Numbered from the stretch's first letter, positions 26,101 to 36,379 are shown. The stretch: 64,000 nucleotides of DNA from Otis tarda (GCA_026413225.1 CM048552.1:58047001-58111000), one strand, 5' to 3'. Made by a program: numbers and translations. Notes: generated by a model from the letters alone, not told the origin.

Positions 26101-29100
26101 GGAAGCTCATAAACTTAAGGGAATACCACAAGTATGAAGTTTTGTCTTAATTTGGTAAGGTTTGATTTGGATTAAGACTGCACCTCATTCCTCTCATTTC
26201 CATTGTGTTTTGGAGATGGGAGTAATGGAGGTGCCATGATAGCATGTTAACAACAAGCTAAACCTCCCCAAACTACCAATGCAAAATGCAGGGAGCGAAA
26301 CAGCCAGATGAGATTAAATGGGCAAAACAGGAACATGACATCTCTTTCAGGCAATGTGGTGATGTTTCAGAGGTGTGGATTTCTGTTATTCTTTCTTCTG
26401 TTAACAAGAAGATTGAAGAGACTGGAAGTCCCTTTCCTCTGGAGTAGAAAAGGAGGGTCCCCAGGATGTTTTGGTTAGAATATTAGCCTTCGTGGGCTAA
26501 TGCAGGCCCCACAAAGCAACCAAAATTAATTTAAAATCATTACTTCTAATTCAAAAACTGCGTAGCCCAAAACTGAGTACTGCAGAGCAAATACACAGTA
26601 GAGCTGATCTTGTGCTCTTAGTTACATATAGGCAAAAGATGTATAGTGCAGAAGTGGTAGAGGTATGCTGGACTGATTCTGGAGGTGAAGAGCATAAGTC
26701 TGCCTTCTGGTCCTTCAAACTCTGAAATGTCATTTGCGGCGGAGGGGAGCCAGAAGCAATCTGGAGTTTTCTGATGTTATTTATGGCTCATTGTGTTTCT
26801 AGCAAATCAAAGCCACGGTTCGTTTACCATTGCCTCCCCCCTCCAAGTTAACAAAAATGTGTTCAGAAGTGTACGATAAAGAAAGATCTAATCTGGGCTT
26901 CAGAGCCCTCTCTGCTGCCTGCCGAGCAGCCTTTGCCCCTGCTCTGAAAGGTGGCTGCCCTCCATCCTTCATTACTGCTGGGTGCGCAGAGCTGCCTGTC
27001 CGAGCCAGGTCTTCCTCTGCCCCAAGAGCTTCTTGTGGGAGTGCCAGGAGGAGACTCGCAGGTCTTTCTGCAAGTTAGGATTCACATTTTGATAAAGTCA
27101 GTTTTTAGTAACTACCTCTTACCAGTGTAAGCATTTTAAAGACCTTTATTACAGGTACGTAGCATGGGCAGAAACGCAGCAGCAATACAGACTCTTCTGG
27201 CGTAATTCTTCCCAGCCTCTTTCCTTCTTATGTGGGGGAAGGAAGAAGGGTCTGGTTGGTATCAATGTCAGTTTGCTTGTTGCAGCCCTGAGACCACTAG
27301 GGACCGTATTCTCTTTCTAAAATATGCACTTCACAGAAAGTGCCCAGCTCTGATTTCCCCAGCCTAAAGGGAAGGGGACATAAAAATTTGCATGCAAGAT
27401 TCAGGGCTCTTCTAGTTTTCAGTTCCTTCATGCCAAATTTAATTTCCTGCAGGGATATAACCATGCTCAGGCTTGTTTTAGTTTATTCCTTCTACTAAAT
27501 GGACTAATGGAAGAGTCTCCCTTGTCCTTCTGAGGAGAGGAATACACATGGCTTAATGGGTGATGCTTGCAATAGACATGACATGGGAGCTGATGCAGTT
27601 TGAAACACTTCCTCTCCTTGTGATGTGTGTGACCTTTTTTTTAAATTTTATTTTTTATGCTCTGCATGGGTGGACAGGTATCTGTAAAATCAGTTCTCTT
27701 CTCTCCTGCAGGGTGGATACGCAGCCTACAGATATGCACAGCCTGCTACTGCAACAGCAGCCACAGCCGCTGCAGCCGCTGCAGCAGCTTACAGCGATGG
27801 GTATGTAAGGGGGAGGTGTCCATGGGGGCTAGCTTGCTGTGCTCAGGGCTTCAAGGAGCACTGATCCATTACAGTACTTCTACTTCTTTCCCTGTTTCTT
27901 TGTCTTACTTGCACTCGCACGCGCACACGTGCATGCACGACCCAACATGAAAGACTTGAATGCACTGTTTGTGTCTCTGCTCCCCAGCAGTATTGCCCTC
28001 CGGTGTCTGTGAGCTGGCACAAATCCTGGACTCTTTCCTGTCCTTGTGATTCTCTGCACAAAGGAGGCAGTGTGGTTACAGCCTCAGAGTCAAAAGACCT
28101 GGCTTGCCTTGCCAGCTCCTTGCTCTGTGACTCTGGGCAGGTCGTTTAATCACTGGGTGCATTTCTCTCCCCATCCATAAAGTAAAAATTGTTCAGCTCA
28201 TACAATACTCCAGGATGCTTTAACGTGCAGCTCTGTATAGACACAAAAGATTGTCATCATGAGAGTGCTTGCCTTAAGATTCTTCATCTTATGTGCAGTG
28301 AGGCAGTGTTTTAATCCTAGCGCATGCAAGACCATTACAGTTTATATTACCTTCTCATTGTGGAGAATCCCTCACTGCTCTCCATTTAGCAGCTATTACT
28401 GTGCCGGTAGTGCTAGTGCCAGCAGTCATTCTTCTCCCAAATTGCATCACGTGAGGTAAGGGATGCACTAGCTGTCATTTCAAAGGTGCTGACCTCTTTC
28501 GTACAGGTCGAACTCATGGCTTCCGCCACATTCCTCCTTGCAGGCCATTCTCACACCCATCTCATATGATGCATGGCAGCATGCCCATAGGATCTCTTCG
28601 AAGAGGGGCTGCCCACATGCATGTGTGTGCATGTACGCATACATGTGTGTCGAAGGGCATGCTGCTTTTTCCATTGCCTATGGTCAGATAGCTGTTTCTC
28701 TGCCCTTCCAAAATGACTTTTTTTTTTCTCTCTCCTTTTTTTTTTTTTATATTTTTTTCCCCCTCTTCAGTTATGGCAGGGTGTACACAGCAGATCCTTA
28801 CCATGCCCTTGCCCCTGCCGCTAGCTACGGAGTTGGCGCTGTGGTAAGTGTGATTTTTCTTTCTAGTGCTGTTTCTCATTTCCAGCGTGGGGAACAGCTG
28901 TTCACTGTGTATTAGGTAATGAAACTTCACGCAGAAAACCTTTTTAGTTGAGGGAGGAGGCTTAGCTGCAGTACTGGGTTCCCAGTTGTTCTGCATTTGT
29001 GTATTTGTGTGTGTACACTAGGAAAGGAGCCAGGTTGTAGGAGACCTGTTATTACTTGGTCTCGCACATCCCCTAGTACAAAGGAGATGGTAGAAGAATG

Positions 29101-30049
29101 AGTAGGAGTGTCAGGAGCCAGAACATTGTTGGTGAATCAGTAGAACTGTATCAAGGTGATATATAGAGCAAAATTTAGCAATAGTTAAGAGATGTAAGAC
29201 ACCCTTTCTTGCAATTTTCATTAACTTTAAATGCTCATGTTGCGTGTTGAGGAATCAGTTCTAGGAAGCAAGGGAATAAGCGGTTCTCCTGACATCTTGC
29301 AGCAAAACTGCTTCACTTGGTTCCCTTTTCCACTAGTGGAAGGATGTGGTGTATTGCCTGCCAGCAGTAGTTACGTAAGGGCAGGAATGAGGTATGCTGC
29401 CATTGGAGGGGAGTGGAGCGGCTTGCTGAAAACACATGCTTGCCCATCTGCTTCTAGCCAGCGCAGTATCTGTGTTGTTGCAAAGACTGGAATACAAATG
29501 TGTTCAGAGAAAAAGACACCTAAATATAGATATCTGCAGTGTAGCACCTCCGTTTGAGCTTCAGCTTATCATGTGGATTCTCTTTAGGGTCGATGAAGGA
29601 AAAGCAGGTACTTCTAGGACACCAGGTCACCTCGTCTATTTTAGACCTTTACCTTAAGGTGAGGTGAAGAGCATCCTAGAAGTTCTAGTCTCTGCTATCT
29701 ATAAAGACAGCCTTGAGAACTGGCTCAGAGATTAGGACTCATGACGCCCCTTGCTGGTACTGAACTCCCTTCAACCGAGACTTGCCAAACATCACCTCCA
29801 GCTGGCTGACCATGGACATGTCCTCCTGAGCCGTGTCTTTGGTTTGGCAGGAAAGGTTCTCCTCTCTTGCTTCTTAGAGGTGCTGATGGTGGTGGGTCAG
29901 TGTCAGGACGTGTCTGTTAGTCCTTCTGAGAGGGTTCAGGTGCTGTCCTGAGTATTTCTTCACAGTTCCTAACAACCTCCTCTTCTCTCATTTAATTTCT
30001 ACAGGCGAGTTTATACCGAGGTGGCTACAGCCGATTTGCCCCCTACTGA
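8083..30049 (+). CDS. RBFOX2: RBFOX2 (RNA binding fox-1 homolog 2), 3' nine coding exons, partial at 5' side
   Basis: This is a spliced coding region: 8083-8175, 10932-10992, 13368-13421, 13557-13649, 14767-14899, 20335-20374, 27712-27800, 28771-28843, 30005-30049. The exons sum to 681 nt, or 226 residues plus a stop. The protein is a nuclear splicing regulator that binds (U)GCAUG through one RRM and activates or represses exons by position. The part seen here starts inside the RRM at RNP1 (GFGFVTF), finishes the RRM, and continues into the Ala/Gly/Tyr/Arg-rich C-terminal domain with an RGRGR stretch and an eight-alanine run. It ends [10 protein letters not shown], the usual nuclear Fox C terminus. 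All junctions are GT/AG and phases agree throughout. The family member was chosen by [20 protein letters not shown] and the alanine run, which fit RBFOX2 rather than RBFOX1 or RBFOX3. N-terminal exons lie upstream of the window. Confidence 0.96.
9017..9083 (+). other. Candidate cryptic or poison exon, 67 nt
   Basis: A long T-rich tract (8960-9000) leads to gcgtttag. There are 67 bases, then a near-perfect donor, gcg|gtaagtg. If spliced after the 8083-8175 exon in its phase, translation would reach TAA after ten codons (ggc cct ... tgg taa). Starting at the alternative AG (9008-9009) also gives an early stop. This is pattern-based only: a chance donor is quite possible. Confidence 0.2.
10828..10847 (+). 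repeat. (TG)10 microsatellite
   Basis: Ten TG units lie about 85 nt upstream of the 61-nt exon. UG repeats in this position are typical binding sites for TDP-43 or CELF proteins, so it could affect splicing; that role is inferred. Confidence 0.85.
10932..10992 (+). CDS. RBFOX2: RBFOX2 exon, 61 nt: end of RRM
   Basis: The exon encodes [20 protein letters not shown] plus the first base of a glycine codon. It enters in phase 0 and leaves in phase 1. The acceptor is ctttcag and the donor is gtaaga. It holds the last RRM strand (the V-N-N-A-T-A-R-V segment that follows KIE) and the basic linker after it. Both are nearly invariant among vertebrate Fox proteins. Confidence 0.97.
10993..13367 (+). 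other. RBFOX2: RBFOX2 intron (2,375 nt)
   Basis: No coding exon, named repeat or RNA gene was recognised. It contains a 17-base A run near 11087 and otherwise unique-looking sequence. The 117-codon open frame at 10990-11343 is only read-through across the donor into the intron. Confidence 0.8.
13368..13421 (+). CDS. RBFOX2: RBFOX2 exon, 54 nt
   Basis: The exon encodes [18 protein letters not shown] (the first G and the final alanine are split codons), entering and leaving in phase 1. The acceptor is gtttcag and the donor is gtagag. The exon is a multiple of three, so it can be skipped in frame. It forms the start of the C-terminal domain next to the RRM. Confidence 0.97.
13422..13556 (+). 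other. RBFOX2: RBFOX2 short intron (135 nt)
   Basis: This is by far the shortest intron in the window. It has a T-rich polypyrimidine tract (about 13516-13540) and an AT-rich stretch before the acceptor attag. At this size the splice sites may be paired across the intron rather than across the exon. Confidence 0.9.
13557..13649 (+). CDS. RBFOX2: RBFOX2 exon, 93 nt (C-terminal domain)
   Basis: Entering in phase 1, it encodes [20 protein letters not shown] and then [11 protein letters not shown], leaving one base of the next codon. The donor is gtaagt. It contributes polar C-terminal-domain sequence found across RBFOX2 proteins. Its length is a multiple of three, so skipping keeps the frame. 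Confidence 0.97.
13650..14766 (+). other. RBFOX2: RBFOX2 intron (1,117 nt)
   Basis: No exon, repeat or RNA gene was recognised. It ends with a CT-rich acceptor region, ctgtctttacag. Confidence 0.85.
14767..14899 (+). CDS. RBFOX2: RBFOX2 exon, 133 nt (RGG-like C-terminal domain)
   Basis: It encodes [20 protein letters not shown], continues [15 protein letters not shown], and ends [10 protein letters not shown] with the last glycine split GG|T. The acceptor is tttacag and the donor is gtaagc. It enters in phase 1 and leaves in phase 2. The arginine/glycine and tyrosine content is that of the region through which Fox proteins contact the larger splicing assembly. The next exon restores the frame only if a 40-nt type exon is included. 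Confidence 0.97.
15678..15705 (+). repeat. Poly(T) run, 28 bases
   Basis: An unbroken run of 28 T is followed by CCCCC. It is the longest homopolymer in the window and likely length-variable. Confidence 0.9.
17780..17811. repeat. Perfect 11-bp inverted repeat (hairpin)
   Basis: The arms aactctcaagc (17780-17790) and gcttgagagtt (17801-17811) are exact reverse complements, with a 10-base loop. They could fold as an RNA hairpin in the intron. The stem is too short for a typical pre-miRNA. Confidence 0.7.
20115..20246 (+). promoter_or_regulatory. RBFOX2: RBFOX motifs upstream of the 40-nt exon
   Basis: TGCATG occurs at 20115-20120 and 20241-20246, the second about 90 nt before the exon at 20335. 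Fox proteins bound upstream of an exon usually repress it. These sites could therefore let the protein set the balance between its own tissue-specific C termini. The motifs are seen; their use is inferred. Confidence 0.55.
20335..20374 (+). CDS. RBFOX2: RBFOX2 alternative exon, 40 nt (brain-type, B40-like)
   Basis: It completes a glycine codon and then encodes [13 protein letters not shown], entering in phase 2 and leaving in phase 0. The acceptor is ctgcag and the donor is gtaagt. Length and peptide match the 40-nt alternative Fox exon used mainly in brain; the muscle partner encodes VVYQEPVYG-type sequence and is 43 nt. Leaving out both members shifts the frame of all later exons. The exon sits between a T/G-rich tract and a CA-rich donor region. 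Confidence 0.93.
20375..27711 (+). other. RBFOX2: RBFOX2 intron (7,337 nt)
   Basis: This is the largest complete intron of the gene in the window. No coding exon was recognised, including the expected muscle-type 43-nt exon. Runs of GGTTT and AT-rich DNA lie near 20440-20535. TGCATG occurs at 24482, 27389 and 27663, the last 44 nt before the acceptor. Several open frames of 80-146 codons (for example 25304-25757 on both strands) show no recognisable protein features. Confidence 0.8.
27663..27935 (+). promoter_or_regulatory. RBFOX2: RBFOX motifs flanking the 89-nt exon
   Basis: TGCATG occurs at 27663-27668 (44 nt upstream of the exon) and at 27930-27935 (130 nt downstream, within a purine/pyrimidine alternating gcacgcgcacacgtgcatgc stretch). 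The flanking positions fit Fox-dependent control of this exon. Function is inferred. Confidence 0.5.
27712..27800 (+). CDS. RBFOX2: RBFOX2 exon, 89 nt (alanine run; dual-frame)
   Basis: In the main frame it encodes [18 protein letters not shown] followed by eight alanines and YSDG, entering in phase 0 and leaving in phase 2. The acceptor is tcctgcag and the donor is gtatgt. A second frame, used if no 40/43-nt exon is included, is also fully open: [20 protein letters not shown] and nine further residues. The alanine codons GCA/GCC/GCT become Gln/Pro/Leu codons in that frame. Confidence 0.96.
27801..28770 (+). other. RBFOX2: RBFOX2 intron (970 nt)
   Basis: No exon was recognised. It contains TGCATG at 27930, 28570, 28618 and 28628 and ends in a very strong polypyrimidine tract (about 28720-28770). 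Confidence 0.85.
28570..28633 (+). promoter_or_regulatory. RBFOX2: Three RBFOX motifs upstream of the 73-nt exon
   Basis: TGCATG occurs at 28570-28575, 28618-28623 and 28628-28633, the last two ten bases apart in an alternating tgtgtgcatgtacgcatac stretch. They lie 140-200 nt before the exon at 28771. Clusters of this kind bind Fox strongly, and the upstream position predicts repression; this is inference. Confidence 0.5.
28771..28843 (+). CDS. RBFOX2: RBFOX2 exon, 73 nt
   Basis: It completes a glycine codon and encodes [20 protein letters not shown] and then VGAV. It enters in phase 2 and leaves in phase 0. The acceptor is cttcag and the donor is gtaagt. The [15 protein letters not shown] segment distinguishes RBFOX2 from RBFOX1, which carries a second His and different residues here. 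The alternative frame ([17 protein letters not shown]...) is also open. Confidence 0.96.
28844..30004 (+). other. RBFOX2: RBFOX2 last intron (1,161 nt)
   Basis: No exon, named repeat or RNA gene was recognised. It ends tttctacag before the terminal exon. Confidence 0.85.
30005..30049 (+). CDS. RBFOX2: RBFOX2 terminal coding exon
   Basis: It encodes [14 protein letters not shown] and a TGA stop, in phase 0. The final R-x-x-P-Y arrangement (RFAPY) is the conserved Fox C terminus linked to nuclear localisation, resembling a PY-type import signal. In the alternative frame the exon reads [17 protein letters not shown] to a TGA at 30057-30059, without the RFAPY ending. Confidence 0.97.
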   Translation, partial: ASLYRGGYSRFAPY

Positions 30050-33000
30050 AGTGACGTGAGCCCCCTGCAAGTGGGACAGCCCCCCCAGTTCATGAGGCCT
30101 GGCTATTGCAATATTTACTAGTAGAGGAACTCTATAGCAAGACGAGGAGGAAAAACAAAAAACAAAAGAGAAAATACTTTTTTATACCTCACTATGTTCT
30201 TTGAATATGTATTTTTTTTTTCCTTTAAATTTCTGCCTTTAATTCTTTTGTTCCAAAGATTGTGCTTTTTTTTTTTTGTTTTCGTTTTTGGGGTTTTTTT
30301 AACTGTGGTAACAATAATGCATTTCCGTGTCTGTATGTTGGTGCATAGCTTATCCTACCAATCACGGAAAAGGCGATTAGCGATAAGGAAAGCTGTTAGA
30401 AACCAATATCATGCAATTAATCAGGAACGCGCAGAGTTACTTCCACGAGTCTGGTGCTTGGTGCCTGTGAGACAGGAGGACATGAGGGAGAAGTCTCCAC
30501 CTGCCGTGTTTCTGGTCTGCAGAAGGAAGCATTCTTTGGCTGTGGCTGGGACCTTAATGCTGGTGGGAAATAGTCATTTACATTTGAAAATGGGGGAAAT
30601 GCAGAAACTTTCCTTGTTTTTATCACCATCTGATGCGCACAGGTTTGGGACAGTTTCAGCAGTGTCAGGATTTTAGACTTGACAAGAGAAGATTTCCTCA
30701 GCCTGCCCAAAGACTTTGGCTGTTGTCTGCTGTATAGGAGACGAGACTTTGAAAGGAGTTTTTGATGAGGATGATCTTTCCCCACCGCACACGACTTATT
30801 CTAGCTGATCGTTGTCCATAGCTGGTGGCTGTAATTATCTTAGTTTTCTTTCCTCCTTTTCAAGATCTTTCTCCCTTGCTGTCCCTTTCCTCCCCTTTCT
30901 TTCCTCGAGGAGTGGCAGATGCAATGCAGCATCACACAGAGTACCTCTGTCACAGACGGCAAGTGGTTAAACTTGCGGAGGTGAAGCAAATGCAGCCTTG
31001 CAGAGGAGGAAAGCTAGCAGAAGAACCGTCCGTCAGTGCTGTGCTTGGGCGCTCCAAAGTCCAGCGTGCAAGGTCTCTCCCCCTGTTCATCGTGAGCTGC
31101 TTAGGCACTTCTGCAAGTAATCTGTTTCAAATAACATGAGTGAGGAAAAACAAGTCATGTATAAGCTGCTTGAGGCGAGGGGCAAGCACGTGAGTTTGTG
31201 TGGGGGAAGAGGGCCTTTTGTATCTAAATGTGATCCTGAAGTAGTCTTGTTTCAATCAGGAGTTTAAGGGGAGGCAGAAGCAGTGTCTGCAAGCTCCGAA
31301 TTCATAGGAACTTCCCACCACAAGCTATTTCAGGCCCTTACATAGTTGTGTTGGAGCCCCTGGGTCTGTTTTGCCCAGCCTCTCATAGAAAGTTGTGTAC
31401 CTGGTCTGCTGGGTCCATATAGACACTACATATTAGAAGATTTGGAAGCGGAGAGACTTTAGGGGAGGGCTCCACAACTCCCAAGACCTATCTCCCTTCT
31501 GCTCTTACATACAGTGATTTTGCTGTGTTTCAAAGTCAATGTTTTTAGACAAGTGTGTGAGCTGTGCTGTGATGGGGAGCAGCTGCTCTCCAGAAATCCC
31601 TAGTCAGCTGTTGGCTCCTAGAGTGCTCGCAGTAACCCCAGTGATCAGAGGCAAGGTCTCTAACCACATATTAGAGACATGCAGAAGCACGGTTTATTTA
31701 GACAGCCTCGACTCCCTTGATTGGTACTGGGGTGAAAGGCTCCTTGGAGCATGGGTTTGTTGGTGGAGTCTCGCAAAATCCTGCAGTACACTTGCTTCTC
31801 CATCCACCACTGATACCAGAATAGGAAACCTCCTGCATTTAACACTAAGCGATGTCAGCAAGCAGAGCTCCTGGGGAGGTGTCCTGGCCCAGCCACGCAC
31901 AACCATGTGTTTTTTTCTCTTCCCCAGCGATGCAGGCAGCCTCTCTGTGAGCAGCAGAGAGGAGGCACCTCAGATGGCAAGGATGGGGACGCCATTAGTT
32001 AAGCTAGAGACCCTGAAGCTATTGATTCTCTGGAGGAATAGCTAGATAAAGGGGACACCAAACTGCCAGCCTGTTGGCCGCCTTTTGGGGTTTTTTTGTT
32101 TTGTTTTGTTTTTTTTTTCCCTGGCTTTATTGTTGTTTTTTAACTTTTTTTTTCCAAGCCAAAGTTTGGTTTGTTGCTGTTATGACAATTTTTTTGTTGT
32201 TGTTTGTATATAAATATTTTAGTTAGCTTGAAAATGGGGAGGGGGGAACAGGGTGTTGGGGCTTTCACAAAATCTAGGAAATAAGGGGGACTTGGAGCAT
32301 TTGGGGGCTTTTACTGTCTGAGTTGGGGTAGGGGAGGGAGGACCTGTGGTAGAAATAGTCATATTCAAGGGGAGGCATTTCCACCGCAGGGCAGCCAGCA
32401 GACTTCTGGAGCTGAGATGCAGCAAAAGCCTCTCCTGTAGTTGTTCTACCCACCTGTGGGGCGGAGGGGCCGAGTGAGGGTGGTCCCTTGCCCGCAGGCA
32501 GTTCCCCATGCAGCAGGTCTGCAAGCTGCCAGGGAGAGGATCGCAGCTTGCAGAGCCCGGCTGGGGCAGCTGCTCGCCCCCCTGCCCCTTTCCTACATTT
32601 CAGTTCAGCTGGTTCTGACTGCAGCTCCTGAAAAGCCAGGTTCTCTCTCTCCAGTTGCCCTCCCCTGCCCTGGCAGTGCCGCATGCAATCCCCCCCTGCC
32701 ACTTGGCCTCTCTGGGAGTAGGGAGGCCAGCCCCATTTCTGCCTCCGAGCAGAGTCTATGCATGGCAGCTTCAGCCCGCCCGAGTATCTTAGGAGCGTGA
32801 GGAGTTTAGTGTGGAAGCGCCCAACCTTTTCAGGGCTGTGGTCCCCTGCTTTATGATCTCCCAGTAATACCTGCTGCAGGCCATCCAGCCTGATTCCTCC
32901 TGTATCCGAGCCTGGCCTGCTCTGGAGGCTTCCTCCTGGGCTCCTCCGGTGCGTTGACCGCCCGGTGTCTCCTCAGCTCCGTAATTAACGCTGCAAGATC

Positions 33001-34453
33001 CTCGCTGATCGCCTGGCTTCCTGCTCTCAGCAGTGAGCTGCAGAGGGGATGGCGGGATGCTTGCACGGCTGGAGGCTGGAGGTAGTTCACGGTTCCAGGT
33101 CTCCGGAGCACCAGACCTCCCAAAAACTTGCACGTCAGCTGGAATTTTGCAGCCAGGTTTCTCAAGTGAGTGTTGTGCTGTGGCGGGAAAGCTCTTCAGC
33201 CTTCCTACCCTCTTGGCAAACAACAGCTCTGGTTTTGCTCAGATGTGTTGTGAACTGGCTCGAGATGCGTTCAGAGTAGCCAAGCCGTGGCTATATTAAT
33301 CTTTTGAAGAAGTGAGGACAAAGCCTATATCTCCCTATGCAAAATGAATTACACTTAATTAATTAAACTGGGCCCTGGCTTATTTGACCGACGGCAGCTA
33401 GTGCTTGTCCCCGAGATGGGTCTGCAGTCACAGGTCCCTTGCGATGCAGAGCTTGACTTTGCTGAGGGAAACCACACAGGCAGCCTGGCAAATAGCTTGC
33501 TGTTTGTCACCTTCTGGTCTGGTGGCATCCGGGATTCCTCCTGGTGTAGAGGAAAATGTGTTTCTTTAAGTGTTGCTGTTTGTACTGTCTTGCAATAGGT
33601 CTGGCCAGCACGTGATATTATACTGATATAATTTTGGATTTGAAGAGTTGATTTATTTAATGTGCTGGTCTGTCTTTCCTTGTGGGTACAGTTGTGCTGG
33701 TACAAAGATGACTCCTACTGGTATAGCATATTCTCTACTGGGAATTAAGTTATATCGATGCCCAGCCTGTTCACAAACTGTTGTCACTGTCCCCGCGCTA
33801 GGGAGGCTGCACTGTTGTAAGTGCGTTAGCTTTTCTGAGAAAAGCCATGACGTGGAGACAACGGGGAGGTCGGTGTGAGCCTGCTATCCAGCTTTTCCCA
33901 GGCTAAGCAGTGACGTGGATCCTGTGTCGTCAGTTTAGATAGACAAAGCCATGTTTTAAATTCGCTGTGGCTTGGCTGTTTTGGTGCCCGAGAGAGAGCA
34001 GACTTGCCCAGCGAGAAGGAGCGCTAGCTCAGGAGTTGGACACCTGTGTTCTGGTCAGGGCTCTGTCAGCAGTCCTCAAAGGATTGTGTCGCTGCTCTAG
34101 ACTTTGCTTCCCCGTCCCTAAAGTGACAGTAGTGGTTCATCCCCTGTTCTCACCCACTCTGAGATCTGTGGATGTGAAGCGCACAGCAAGAGCTGAGGAG
34201 GGTTGTCTGAACAGCTGGCTCGAGCGGCTGGTTGTGAAACGGCTCCTGAAACCCATTGCCTTGCCCAAAAAGAAAAGGGATGCCAGCTGCTGGAGTTTCA
34301 GTTCCAGCACCCAGAGCTTTGGCAGCAGGGAATACAAAGCAGAGCCTCCCAGTTGCTACCCACATTTTCCCCGGACCCCTCCCTATTTGTATCTTCCCAT
34401 CCCGGCCCCAGAGAAGGAGGCAAGTGGACGTTTGGGGAGCACTTAGGAATTTC

Positions 34454-34459
34454 AATAAA
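34454..34459 (+). terminator. RBFOX2: Candidate proximal poly(A) signal AATAAA
   Basis: AATAAA lies in the 3' UTR, followed about 30-40 bases later by gggagtgcttttgctg. It could give a shorter transcript of about 4.4 kb of UTR. No direct evidence of use. Confidence 0.4.
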
Positions 34460-36373
34460 GGGAAAACCAAACAACAGCTCTGGGGAGTGCTTTTGCTGAG
34501 TCCAGCTCCAAAGGGAAAGCACATGGGCTGCCTGTGACCCTCCAGCCTGGCAGGGTCGGGGGAACGCTGTCCTTGGTGCAGAGGGGTGATTTTTAAAGTG
34601 TGTTACCTGTTTGCACTGTTTTAAAATAGGAGGGAGGGGGGGAAAGAAAAGCCCCAACCTAGTGAACAAGATGAACATCCAATGTAAACTTCTTTGTGTT
34701 TTTCTTTTGTCATGCTCTTGGAAAATGTCAAACATTTTGTAGTATACACCAGTGAGACTTGATTCTTTGTTGCATAAAACACTATTTTTGGTGATGTTAA
34801 TGTCTGAAAAGCCCCTTCCCTCCACCCTCACCTTACTGATTCCCCTCTCTGCCCTCCAGCCTCAGTAAACTTCTCTTCTACAATGAAAACTCCAGTCAAC
34901 AAGGCAAGCAGGAGTCTGATAGCCGGAGCATGAAATGGGGCCCTTCTCAAGTAGGCTCTGGGGTTTCGCCCCGGTACGCTTTGGTCTAGCCAGGAGTTGG
35001 CAGGATGGGCCTCGTCCCTCTGCAGCGCGTGCATTGATGGCAGCCTAAAGGAGACTTGGGATGTTCAAAGTCCCGTGTCCGTTGCCACTGCTGACCTCGG
35101 AAGGCAACTTCTTGCCGGCGGTTGAAAGTGCCGCCAGCGGTTGTCCTCCCTGGGTAGCAAGCTGCAGCTGGTCCAGGCTTGTGTGGGAGACGAGCTTCCC
35201 ACGCTGCCTCTCCACTCCTAGTAGAGCAAGAATGCATCAGCCAAAAATCTTGCCTGATTTTGCCAGGAGATTGCTGGTGTCTAAAGCCGTCCACCCAAAT
35301 AGTCACTTGGCTGGCAGTCAGTAAAATGCTGGTTAATCTTAAGAATTTTTTTTTTCTTTTTAATATTTTTTTTCTCTTCTCTGAAGTGGGTCACTAAATC
35401 TCTTGCCAGATTCCCAGTTCTCTGCTGATGGAGGGGCTTGTTGCTTCCCTGAGGAGTGAATTCCTTACAGAAATCAGGCCTCCCACATAAGTAGTCTCAG
35501 TTTTGGTCATGTTTTTCTATTTTTTTTTCTGTTCACAGTATTTTGTGTGTGTGAGCGTGTGTTGTAGTTTTGGCAGCTGGATTTGGCTGCATTATCAAGT
35601 GACGAAATAATCCTCTTTTACCCCAGGGGATATGATTTGGTTTGGGTTTTTTTTTGTTTTGTTTTTTTTTCTTTTTTCTGGGGTTTTTTTGGGGGGTTTT
35701 TGTTTTTGGGTTTTTTCTTGTTTTTTTTTTTATGATAAACCCTGCTTGTAAATAGCTGGAGCTAAAACCTGGGGCTGATAGCAAATGAGAACCAGGGCTG
35801 TAGAGCGATACGGAGCTGGTGGAGTATTTTACTGACCTCACAGGCTGATCTACTTGAGACTTGGAGATTTTCAGTGCAAGGCTGAGATGCTGCAGCACCT
35901 CCAAAGGCAGTGACGGACTTGCCCCTTCACGCGGTCTCCCCAGCACCTCCTATTGCCAGGTACCGTCGGGGAACTGGACGTGTCCTGAGTGGGACGCGTT
36001 CCCTTCCCCTGGATCATTTCCTAGGATGCTCAAGCCGCTTGCCCAGGGTCCCATTTCCCTGCTGACTCTGGAGAAGCAGTATCTGCATCCCAGGGCTTTG
36101 TGACAGCCTCTAACTTCCCGCCCTCCCTCGTTAAGTATCATATTGTATAGTAGCTTTCAGACCATACAGTATTCATTGGGTTATTCCTATTATTATCAAG
36201 TAGCTGGAATTGTGAAGGTCGGAGTAGTTAGATCTTTAGCTTTTATTCCTTTTTTTTGTATTACTATCCATGTGTATAAATTATTGATCATGTTGCTGGC
36301 TTTTATAAACTCTAAGCAAGGGGGGGAAAACCCTTCCTAACCCTTTGCAAATGGTAATGAAGCACTGTTTTTA

Positions 36374-36379
36374 AATAAA
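36374..36379 (+). terminator. RBFOX2: Candidate distal poly(A) signal AATAAA of RBFOX2
   Basis: AATAAA sits in tttttaaataaaagagag, after an AT-rich stretch (36140-36310) that looks like conserved distal UTR. A GT-rich element, cccgtgtgttctgttcttc, follows at about 36403-36421. Signal plus downstream GT element makes it the best candidate for the main transcript end. Confidence 0.6.

Noticed and set aside
31539..32045. 168-codon open frame on the + strand
   Set aside because: It lies inside the RBFOX2 3' UTR, downstream of the true stop, and has no recognisable domain.
34298..34831. 177-codon open frame on the - strand
   Set aside because: It lies antisense inside the RBFOX2 3' UTR, with no protein signature or promoter.
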